Under the pieces are notes generated by a model. The model worked only from the letters and a program-made list of their open reading frames with translations. It searched no databases and was not told the origin of the DNA. The translations under genes were made by a program, and so were the position numbers. DNA of 37,348 bases from Pontimonas sp. (lineage in GTDB: Bacteria; Actinomycetota; Actinomycetes; Actinomycetales; Microbacteriaceae), in NCBI GenBank assembly GCA_017852615.1, contig JAFMKX010000001.1, forward strand, positions 149,482-186,829, in the 5' to 3' direction. Of this stretch, positions 30,056-37,348 are shown piece after piece (position 1 is the first letter of the stretch; the number at the start of each line of letters is the position of its first letter).

Positions 30056-30655
30056 TTAGCTCTGGGCTACACGCTCCAAGAAATAGCGATGGAGCCGAGT
30101 ATCTCCGGTGATTTCCGGGTGGAAGGACACGCCAATCAGGGCACCCTGTTCGACGCCGACAATTCCGCCATCGGGCATTCTCGCGATCACGCGCACTCCC
30201 TCGCCCACTGTGGTGATCAGCGGGGCACGGATGAGAGCAACCGTCATAGGCTCGCCGTCAATTCCGTCAATGGAGAGATCCACCTCCGTGGAATCCACCT
30301 GCGAGCCAAATGCGTTCCTGAACACACTGACATCCAGACCACCCAGTGTTTGCTGTCCAGCAATTCCATCCTCGAGTGTGTCGGCCAGAAGAATCAGCCC
30401 TGCACAGGTCCCCAAAACGGGAAGACCCTGGCGAATCAAGGCCCTCAGTGGCTCCTGAAGGGTGAATAGTCGCAACAGCTTATCCATGACGCTGGATTCG
30501 CCACCGGGCAGCACAAGGCCTTCCAGGCCCTCTAGATCCGTCGGGAGGCGCACCTCCACGACGTCAGCTCCCAGGGAGCGCAGCATTGTTACATGCTCAG
30601 CGACATCCCCTTGGAGAGCTAAGACCCCAATTCGTGCCGGGGAGTTACCAGCCAC
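30056..30655 (-). CDS. pdxT: Pyridoxal 5'-phosphate synthase glutaminase subunit
   Basis: GTG start at 30655 ([21 protein letters not shown]), 199 aa, overlaps pdxS stop; [41 protein letters not shown]. Confidence 0.92.
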   Translation of the reverse strand: MAGNSPARIGVLALQGDVAEHVTMLRSLGADVVEVRLPTDLEGLEGLVLPGGESSVMDKLLRLFTLQEPLRALIRQGLPVLGTCAGLILLADTLEDGIAGQQTLGGLDVSVFRNAFGSQVDSTEVDLSIDGIDGEPMTVALIRAPLITTVGEGVRVIARMPDGGIVGVEQGALIGVSFHPEITGDTRLHRYFLERVAQS

Positions 30656-31547
30656 GCTCGGCAAGGCGGTGAGGGGCTGGCAAATCGGAGACGTTAATCC
30701 CGACCATCGCTTCGCCAAGCCCTCGAGACGCTTCCGCAATCACGGCGGCATCTCTGAATTGAGCAGTCGCCTTAACAATGGCTGCAGCCCGTTCTGCGGG
30801 GTTGCCGGCTTTGAAAATTCCTGAACCGACAAAGACTCCATCGGCTCCCAACTGCATCATCATGGCGGCATCCGCAGGGGTAGCAATACCACCGGCCGTG
30901 AACATCACCACAGGAAGTTTCCCACTCGAGGCGACTTCGGCGACCAGTTCGTAGGGGGCCTGTAATTCTTTGGCAGCCACATACAGCTCGTCAGGATTCA
31001 TCGACGACAAGCGGTTGATTTCGCCTGAAATGGTCCGCATGTGTTTGGTCGCCTCGGAGACATCCCCAGTGCCGGCTTCACCCTTCGAGCGAATCATCGC
31101 GGCACCCTCAGTGACGCGACGCAAGGCCTCCCCCAAATTCGTAGCACCACACACGAAGGGAACGGTAAAGCCCCACTTATCAATGTGGTTGACATAATCG
31201 GCAGGACTCAGCACCTCGGACTCGTCGATGTAGTCCACCGCGAGCGCTTCGAGAACCTGCGCCTCGACAAAGTGGCCAATTCGAGCTTTCGCCATCACGG
31301 GAATCGACACCGTGGCTTTAATGCCATCAATCAAATCGGGGTCGCTCATTCGCGCGACGCCCCCTTGAGCCCGAATATCAGCAGGAACACGCTCCAACGC
31401 CATCACGGCTACTGCGCCAGCATCTTCAGCGATCCGCGCCTGTTCAGGCGTAACGACGTCCATAATGACGCCGCCTTTGAGCATGTCGGCAAGGCCGCGC
31501 TTGACCCGGGCGGTGCCAGTTTTTGCTGAAGTATTCTTGTCGCTCAT
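30645..31547 (-). CDS. pdxS: Pyridoxal 5'-phosphate synthase synthase subunit
   Basis: Start at ATG 31547 ([70 protein letters not shown]), 300 aa; the tracked 59-aa N-terminal extension is not homologous-looking. Confidence 0.95.
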   Translation of the reverse strand: MSDKNTSAKTGTARVKRGLADMLKGGVIMDVVTPEQARIAEDAGAVAVMALERVPADIRAQGGVARMSDPDLIDGIKATVSIPVMAKARIGHFVEAQVLEALAVDYIDESEVLSPADYVNHIDKWGFTVPFVCGATNLGEALRRVTEGAAMIRSKGEAGTGDVSEATKHMRTISGEINRLSSMNPDELYVAAKELQAPYELVAEVASSGKLPVVMFTAGGIATPADAAMMMQLGADGVFVGSGIFKAGNPAERAAAIVKATAQFRDAAVIAEASRGLGEAMVGINVSDLPAPHRLAERGW

Positions 31548-31606
31548 GTGCGGCGATGGTCCTCTCGTGACTTCACTAAAGCGCTCCCAACAGGAGCTAG
31601 CAAAGT

Positions 31607-32203
31607 CTAGTCGCTGGAACCTGAGTGCCAGTTGTCTCGCAAGATTTCGCGCATCTCTCCCAGCAATTGGGGCATTGCTTTTGTCTGAGCGATGATGGGG
31701 AAAAAGTTTGAATCTTGACCCCACCGGGGCACGATGTGCTGGTGCAAATGCTCTTCGATACCAGCACCGGCAACCTTTCCCTGGTTCATACCCAGGTTGA
31801 ATCCGTGTGCTCCAGAAACTGCGCGCAGCGTGCGCATGGCTGCCTGGGTCATCGATCCCAACTCCGCTACTTCCTCAAGTGTCGCCTCGTCATAATTCGC
31901 AACATGACGATAAGGGCAGATCAGCAGATGACCTGAGTTGTAGGGATAAAGGTTGAGCACGGCATAAACAAGCTCACCTCGCGCCACCACCAGCGAATCT
32001 TCTTCAGCCACTGCCGGGGCTTGGCAAAACACACAACCACCATCAGCGGGCGCGGTTTCGCCCTGGATATAGGCAATCCGATGCGGTGTCCATAGCCGCT
32101 GGAACGCATCCGGGACACCAGGAAGAGTCGACGGATCCAGCATCGGAGAACCCTCGAGCGGAGCGTCCTGGGTCTCGTCTGCGGGGTTCCCGAACTCAGC
32201 CAC
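31607..32203 (-). CDS. HIT family hydrolase/phosphorylase (position equivalent to M. tuberculosis Rv2613c)
   Basis: 198 aa; [29 protein letters not shown] motif [12 protein letters not shown]. Confidence 0.92.
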   Translation of the reverse strand: MAEFGNPADETQDAPLEGSPMLDPSTLPGVPDAFQRLWTPHRIAYIQGETAPADGGCVFCQAPAVAEEDSLVVARGELVYAVLNLYPYNSGHLLICPYRHVANYDEATLEEVAELGSMTQAAMRTLRAVSGAHGFNLGMNQGKVAGAGIEEHLHQHIVPRWGQDSNFFPIIAQTKAMPQLLGEMREILRDNWHSGSSD

Positions 32204-34235
32204 GCTGGGGAGGCTCCACTAGGGATCGAATCAGTTCTACTGCCTCTGCGGTGGGGACACCATTTCGTTGAGTGCCATCAAGGAATCGAAGACTCACAGC
32301 CTGGGCCGCGCGGTCTTCTTCTCCGGCAATGATGAGGAAGGGAACCTTGGCCTTCGTGTGAGTGCGAATCTTCTTCTGCATCCGATCATCAGAGTCATCC
32401 AGCTCGGCTCGAATTCCGTGGCTGGTGAGCTCCTGGATGAACGCCCCGACATAGTCGGCGAACTCCTCGGCAATGGGCACTCCCACAACTTGAACCGGCG
32501 CAAGCCACGCTGGGAACGCTCCGGCATAGTGCTCGGTTAACACTCCAAAGAAACGCTCAATGGAGCCAAAGAGTGCTCGGTGAATCATGATCGGTGTTTC
32601 TCTAACACCTTCAGCGGATTGATAATCCAGCCCAAATCGTTCCGGCAGATTGAAATCAAGCTGAATGGTGGACATTTGCCAACTGCGGCCGATGGCGTCG
32701 CGGGCCTGAACCGAAATCTTCGGGCCATAAAACGCTGCACCACCGGGATCGGGCACTAAGGACAGACCAGAGGCTTCGGCAACATTGGCCAGGGTGCTCG
32801 TTGCTTTATCCCAGAGCTCGTCAGATCCGACAAACTTGTCGCTGGCGGAATCCCTGGTCGACAGTTCGAGATAGAAATCTGTCAGGCCAAAATCACCCAG
32901 CAGGTTCAACACAAACTCAAGGACTCTTGAGAGCTCGCTCTCTAGCTGCGCAGGGGTGACGAAAATGTGGGCATCATCCATGGTGAGGCCGCGCACTCGC
33001 GTGAGGCCGTGTACCACGCCACTTTTTTCATAGCGATACACCGACCCAAACTCGAACATCCGCAGCGGAAGCTCGCGGTAAGAACGTTGCCGGGAGCGAT
33101 AGATCAGGATGTGGAACGGGCAATTCATGGGCTTGAGGTAGTAATCAACGCCCTGTTTGACTATTTCCCCGGCCTCGTTGCGTTGCTCATCGACGTGCAT
33201 CGGAGGAAACATGCCCTCGGAATACCAGGACAGGTGGCCAGAGGTTTCAAAGAGATCTGACTTGGTGATGTGCGGGGTATAGACAAACTCATACCCTGCT
33301 TCTTCGTGGCGTCTGCGCGAATAATCCTCCATAACGCGCCGAATGACACCGCCCTTGGGATGAAACACCGGTAATCCCGAACCAATTTCATCCGGGAAAG
33401 AGAACAAGTCCAGTTCTACACCGAGCTTGCGATGATCGCGTTTTGCGGCCTCTTCTAAGCGGTCTAAGTGGGCGCGGAGGTCTTCTTTACTGGCCCACGC
33501 CGTGCCATAGATGCGCTGTAATTGCGGGTTTTTTTCACTGCCTCGCCAATACGCTGCAGCAAGGCGGGTAAGTTTCCAGCCATTGCCGAGCATCCGGGTA
33601 CTGGGTACATGGGGTCCTCGACACAGGTCTTTCCAGACAACCTCGGACGTTTTCGGATCGACATTGTCATAGATGGTGAGCTCGCCCTCGCCCACCTCAA
33701 CGCTCTCCCCCGCATCGCCGGCGCTGGCGGAGTCCTTAAGCCCAATGAGTTCCAACTTGTAGGGCTCTGCCGAGAGTTCCTCACGGGCTTCTGCCGCGCT
33801 CACAACCCTTCTCGCAAAGCGTTGCCCCTGCTTGATAATGCGGGTCATCTCTTTTTCGAGAGTGCTGAGATCCTCGGGAGCAAAAGCTTGGGCGACATCG
33901 AAGTCGTAGTAAAACCCATCGACGATGGGGGGACCAATTCCTAGCTTCGCCTCAGGGAATACCTTCTGCACTGCCTGAGCGAGGACATGGGCTGTGCTGT
34001 GGCGCATGATTTCCAGACCTTCCGGTGAGGAAACCAGTACCGGGGTGACCGAGGCACCTGCGGGAATGGGCTGATCCAAGTCTTTGATCGCTCCCTCGAG
34101 CATCACCGCAACCACATCGCGCTCTGGAAACAGATCGAAACCAGTGGTGTCACTACCCGCCACGCGAGAGGGGTCAGCAACAGGGGAAGTCGGGTCTTGA
34201 GTCACAGGATTCTGGCTTTCTGGCATGAGCAGCAC
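32196..34235 (-). CDS. thrS: Threonyl-tRNA synthetase (start may be ATG 34226)
   Basis: 679 aa; [100 protein letters not shown]. Confidence 0.97.
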   Translation of the reverse strand: MLLMPESQNPVTQDPTSPVADPSRVAGSDTTGFDLFPERDVVAVMLEGAIKDLDQPIPAGASVTPVLVSSPEGLEIMRHSTAHVLAQAVQKVFPEAKLGIGPPIVDGFYYDFDVAQAFAPEDLSTLEKEMTRIIKQGQRFARRVVSAAEAREELSAEPYKLELIGLKDSASAGDAGESVEVGEGELTIYDNVDPKTSEVVWKDLCRGPHVPSTRMLGNGWKLTRLAAAYWRGSEKNPQLQRIYGTAWASKEDLRAHLDRLEEAAKRDHRKLGVELDLFSFPDEIGSGLPVFHPKGGVIRRVMEDYSRRRHEEAGYEFVYTPHITKSDLFETSGHLSWYSEGMFPPMHVDEQRNEAGEIVKQGVDYYLKPMNCPFHILIYRSRQRSYRELPLRMFEFGSVYRYEKSGVVHGLTRVRGLTMDDAHIFVTPAQLESELSRVLEFVLNLLGDFGLTDFYLELSTRDSASDKFVGSDELWDKATSTLANVAEASGLSLVPDPGGAAFYGPKISVQARDAIGRSWQMSTIQLDFNLPERFGLDYQSAEGVRETPIMIHRALFGSIERFFGVLTEHYAGAFPAWLAPVQVVGVPIAEEFADYVGAFIQELTSHGIRAELDDSDDRMQKKIRTHTKAKVPFLIIAGEEDRAAQAVSLRFLDGTQRNGVPTAEAVELIRSLVEPPQRG

Positions 34236-34254
34236 TTGAGTGGCTTAAGACTAT

Positions 34255-34268
34255 CGGGGTCACCCCCG
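34255..34268 (-). promoter_or_regulatory. CGGGG-GTGA-CCCCG hairpin between surface protein stop and thrS, followed by TAGTCT
   Basis: 5-bp GC stem with GNRA-like GTGA loop, read directly on the minus strand; function unknown. Confidence 0.3.
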
Positions 34269-34306
34269 CTTGGGCCCCCATCCAGCCCCAGCGACACCCT
34301 GCGTGA

Positions 34307-37300
34307 TCAGCGAAGGCTAGTGCGTCGATATTCCATCAAGGCTCTGGTCACCCCTGCCACCACGACCAACATTCCTGCAATCCACAACAACCACCACCAG
34401 TTAAACCCAGCACCATCATCGATCGCGGGTACCAAGCTCGGAAGCTCACTAGGTGCCACTGTGACACCAAGGTTGGCTGCTCGAACATAGCCATCGGCTC
34501 CCACACCCTGAATTTGTAGCGTGTGCGACCCCGCTTCGATAAGAGCAGAATCAATGTCAAAGTCAGCAGCAAAAGTGCCGTCATCGGCAATGGTTACGCT
34601 ACCGAGCAGCGTGGGGGTAGAAAACAGAAATACGTCTGCTCTCGTGCCACCCATGAATCCATCGCCGGACACACGTGCGGGCTGATCTGCTGCGAAGGTG
34701 AGCGGCTGGTTAGCCTCCTGGTTGACACCACCGCTTAGCTCAAGGCTCCAGCCATCGCCGGCAATAGCGGCGCCACCGGGAGCAGCATCAATCTCAACGT
34801 TTTCCGGGGCCCCCGCCACGAGGGCGATCAGCTGACCGGGCTCTAACGCTGGCTGCTCCCCTGTCAAGCGATTGATTTCCGGAGCCGCGTCAGGTTGAGC
34901 AATCGTAATCGGGATATCGATAATCGTTGCGTTACCGTCTTCATCCACTCCAGAGAGCTGCAGTGATTGCAGCCCAATCGGGAATGGCTTGGCCCGGCCT
35001 ACGCTCGTGAAACTCACGTCGACACTAAAATTGCCCTCTGCATCCACGGTAATCGAGGGCAGTTCGGCAAAGGAGGAATTCGCAAAGGGCACGAACACCT
35101 GCAAAGTCGAATCTGGTTGTAAACCGCCGCCTTTGAGAGCCACATCAGAACCGCGTTTGACGGCCAGAGCCGGTTGACCTTCTTCCGTGGAAACGGAGCC
35201 ATTCCCTTCCGCGACAGCGAGATCGAGCGTCACCGCTCCGACCCCTACGCGGGCACCGCCTGATGCGGTGACCTCACTGACAACGTCGACAATCTTGCCT
35301 CCCACGAGGGCAGCGGCGTTCTTTGTCTTGGCACCGGAGCGAACAAAATTCTCGGGTGAGAACTTAGCAACACCCTCTGGTGTAGCAGCTCTAGCCACCG
35401 CGGCCTGAGGCGCGACCACCGGTGCCACGGCGGCGGCACCAGCGGACCCGGAATTGCCCGAGTTTGCTGCGTTACCACCACTAGCAGGCGTCGGCGGTTT
35501 CACCCGGAACAGAGGGGACGAATAACCGAAGGGATCAAGTGTGGAGACTAAACCTGGTCCTGCGCCAGGGGCACCACACGACCCCGTGGCGAAACTGGCT
35601 GCCACAGCCGCAGCGGCCCCGCCATCACTTCTTGTTGCCTGCCAGGACGCGGCAGCAGCGGTGGCGTTCGTGTCGAAGTTTTCCGCGAGGAAGTCTTCTG
35701 GGACACACACGTAGTAGAAACCATCGGTGGCTCGAGAGCCGCCATTAGCTTTATAGGACGGGCCCGACACAGCGAACTGAAACGAGTCACCCGAGAAAGT
35801 TTCGTCACCGAAGGCCATTCCTTGACCATTCGTGGAGACCAAACCTCCCGCGAGAGACCCGGGCAAGCCAGTGTAGAGCGTTAGGTTCGCCGGCACCGAG
35901 GAAAAGACCATATAGCCGTCGTAGGATACGTCCTTCTGCGAGACGTTACTGGTCATGCCCTCTCCACATTTTTCGGAGGTTACCGCGCCAGCAGCAACAG
36001 TAACGTTGCACTGTGGCCACCACGTGTCCCTGCTAATCGCACTGGAGGTGGCGCGCGCTTGACCGATGAGCGTTGAAATAACTCGAACAGGACCGGACTC
36101 GCCCATTTCGCCGTCCATGTCCCAGCGATTGGTTTTCGAGTCAGAAGAGGTGGTCGCCGGGTCTACCAGTAATTTGGTATCCGCAATGGCCTCCATGAAG
36201 TTTGCGGAACCAAAATTTATGCCGAAGTGGGTGCCCGACGTTGGCCAACTGATCGAGAGTGCCGCAACATCCCCCGGTGTAATCGAAAAACCGTTGGTCT
36301 GAGCCACGTCTGGACTAATCTCCACGGCTGCTTCGTTGCTCAGTGCAGACACGGTGACAACATAAGCTCCTCGCGAGGTGGTGCCATCCGAGGCAAAAAT
36401 TCCAGTATCCGCGGCCACGTAGCAGGGAGCCGCGTTCGCAGCCGGAGCCGGGTTCGAACATCCACTCAGCTGCGCCTGTGTGGTGTCTCCACCTGGTGCG
36501 TTCCAGGGTTTACTCGCGAGCACCGTTTCCATTGCCATATCTGTTCCATCAGCAACGACTCGATCGTCACCCACATCAATGAGGAACCCCATCGCAAGAA
36601 AAATCGAGGTGTCACCGCTGGGGTCCCCATCCATCGGGACATACACATCGAAATGTACGGTCCCCCCGCCAGCACCCGGCTTATACACCCCCGCGGTTGG
36701 TCGTTCGTTATCTCCCGCACCAAAGGTAAACACTCCGACATCCCCATCATCCCCATCATCCACGTAGGGTGTCGATCCATCACAGAGCTTTTCCTGATTC
36801 TCCGCGATGGCAATACGACCATTGCCTTCACCATCCCGACTGTCCTTAAAGTGCGGGATACCCGCATCGTTACCAGTATTGGCAGCGCCCGATGGATAAG
36901 TCGCGTCGTAGAAAGCCCACACCTTAGAGCTCCCGGCAGGAAGTGAACCAAGTGTGACTCGGGACTTTTGGTAAAACTTCGTTCCACCTCCGCTGCAGGA
37001 TACTTCGTCTACAGCTCCATACGCCTGGAATCGCAGCAAGGCCTCTGTGCCAGGCGCCGTAGTGAACCAGGTTGTTAGCTCATTGTTGGAGGCATCCGGA
37101 TCAGAGGAACCCCCGCCAAAAATTCCTGAGTATTTCGGGTCGTCAGGGTTATTAGGATCAATCACAGCCGACAGTCCCGCAGTGTTGCCATCCACAGAAA
37201 CGGTCGGCGAGGAACCCGTGGGAAGGGAGTTCCCTGACGGAACACCACCTATCCACGCTGCTTGAGCCATGGGCGCGACGACGGCTCCACCAGCCAACAC

Positions 37301-37345
37301 CGCGAGAGTGATTACAAAGGTTAGGGCTACTCTTCCTAGACGCAT
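34307..37345 (-). CDS. Large secreted, C-terminally membrane-anchored surface protein with tandem Ig-like modules
   Basis: 1012 aa; signal peptide MRLGRVALTFVITLAVLAGGAVVAPMAQA; C-terminal TM WWWLLWIAGMLVVVAGVTRALMEYRR; two repeated G.G(F/L)..(S/R)..(V/D)VF..... modules. Start lies 3 nt from the window edge. Confidence 0.85.
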   Translation of the reverse strand: MRLGRVALTFVITLAVLAGGAVVAPMAQAAWIGGVPSGNSLPTGSSPTVSVDGNTAGLSAVIDPNNPDDPKYSGIFGGGSSDPDASNNELTTWFTTAPGTEALLRFQAYGAVDEVSCSGGGTKFYQKSRVTLGSLPAGSSKVWAFYDATYPSGAANTGNDAGIPHFKDSRDGEGNGRIAIAENQEKLCDGSTPYVDDGDDGDVGVFTFGAGDNERPTAGVYKPGAGGGTVHFDVYVPMDGDPSGDTSIFLAMGFLIDVGDDRVVADGTDMAMETVLASKPWNAPGGDTTQAQLSGCSNPAPAANAAPCYVAADTGIFASDGTTSRGAYVVTVSALSNEAAVEISPDVAQTNGFSITPGDVAALSISWPTSGTHFGINFGSANFMEAIADTKLLVDPATTSSDSKTNRWDMDGEMGESGPVRVISTLIGQARATSSAISRDTWWPQCNVTVAAGAVTSEKCGEGMTSNVSQKDVSYDGYMVFSSVPANLTLYTGLPGSLAGGLVSTNGQGMAFGDETFSGDSFQFAVSGPSYKANGGSRATDGFYYVCVPEDFLAENFDTNATAAAASWQATRSDGGAAAAVAASFATGSCGAPGAGPGLVSTLDPFGYSSPLFRVKPPTPASGGNAANSGNSGSAGAAAVAPVVAPQAAVARAATPEGVAKFSPENFVRSGAKTKNAAALVGGKIVDVVSEVTASGGARVGVGAVTLDLAVAEGNGSVSTEEGQPALAVKRGSDVALKGGGLQPDSTLQVFVPFANSSFAELPSITVDAEGNFSVDVSFTSVGRAKPFPIGLQSLQLSGVDEDGNATIIDIPITIAQPDAAPEINRLTGEQPALEPGQLIALVAGAPENVEIDAAPGGAAIAGDGWSLELSGGVNQEANQPLTFAADQPARVSGDGFMGGTRADVFLFSTPTLLGSVTIADDGTFAADFDIDSALIEAGSHTLQIQGVGADGYVRAANLGVTVAPSELPSLVPAIDDGAGFNWWWLLWIAGMLVVVAGVTRALMEYRRTSLR

Positions 37346-37348
37346 GAA

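Noticed and set aside
31548-31724. 59-aa N-terminal extension of pdxS
   Set aside because: Overlaps the HIT gene; canonical PdxS starts at [23 protein letters not shown].
32196-34306. T-box riboswitch upstream of thrS
   Set aside because: Only about 70 bp separates thrS from the upstream gene and no T-box consensus was seen.
36227-36946. 239-aa plus-strand ORF within the surface protein gene
   Set aside because: Shadow ORF antisense to the long, signal-peptide-bearing minus-strand gene; no domain features.
1-37348. Search for CRISPR arrays, IS/transposon ends, prophage genes, tRNA/rRNA and toxin-antitoxin pairs
   Set aside because: No spaced direct repeats, transposase or integrase motifs, tRNA-like cloverleafs or rRNA stretches noticed; the only TA-like item is the single AbiEi-like ORF, which has no partner.

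Overview
This window is a dense, mostly minus-strand block of actinobacterial housekeeping chromosome. Gene order and protein style resemble Microbacteriaceae, possibly a small-genome lineage (inference). In minus-strand transcription order it reads: large secreted surface protein, thrS, HIT protein, pdxS-pdxT, yebC, ruvC-ruvA-ruvB, yajC-secD-secF, rel, [plus-strand island: AbiEi-like ORF, DUF349 protein, membrane cyclophilin], rarA, rpsD, 50-aa ORF, alaS, ruvX, mltG, aroE, aroC, aroK, aroB, aroQ, efp, nusB, pyrR, pyrB, pyrC, PH-like membrane protein, carA, carB (3' end truncated by the window edge). I saw no CRISPR array, phage, IS element, rRNA or tRNA. No clearly novel multi-gene system stands out. 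The best leads are: (1) a near-consensus PyrR-binding hairpin abutting the pyrR Shine-Dalgarno, heading a six-gene operon whose five junctions all overlap; (2) a long structured rpsD leader; (3) a small membrane ORF between rpsD and alaS that is missing from the ORF track; (4) a symmetric divergent rarA/cyclophilin promoter with a possibly leaderless GTG-start rarA; (5) an AbiEi-like ORF overlapping the 3' end of rel convergently; (6) a 1012-aa surface protein with a large uncharacterised Cys-containing N-terminal region; (7) compacted synteny lacking the genes often found between HIT and pdxS and between secF and rel. All calls come from reading the sequence; no database search was run.
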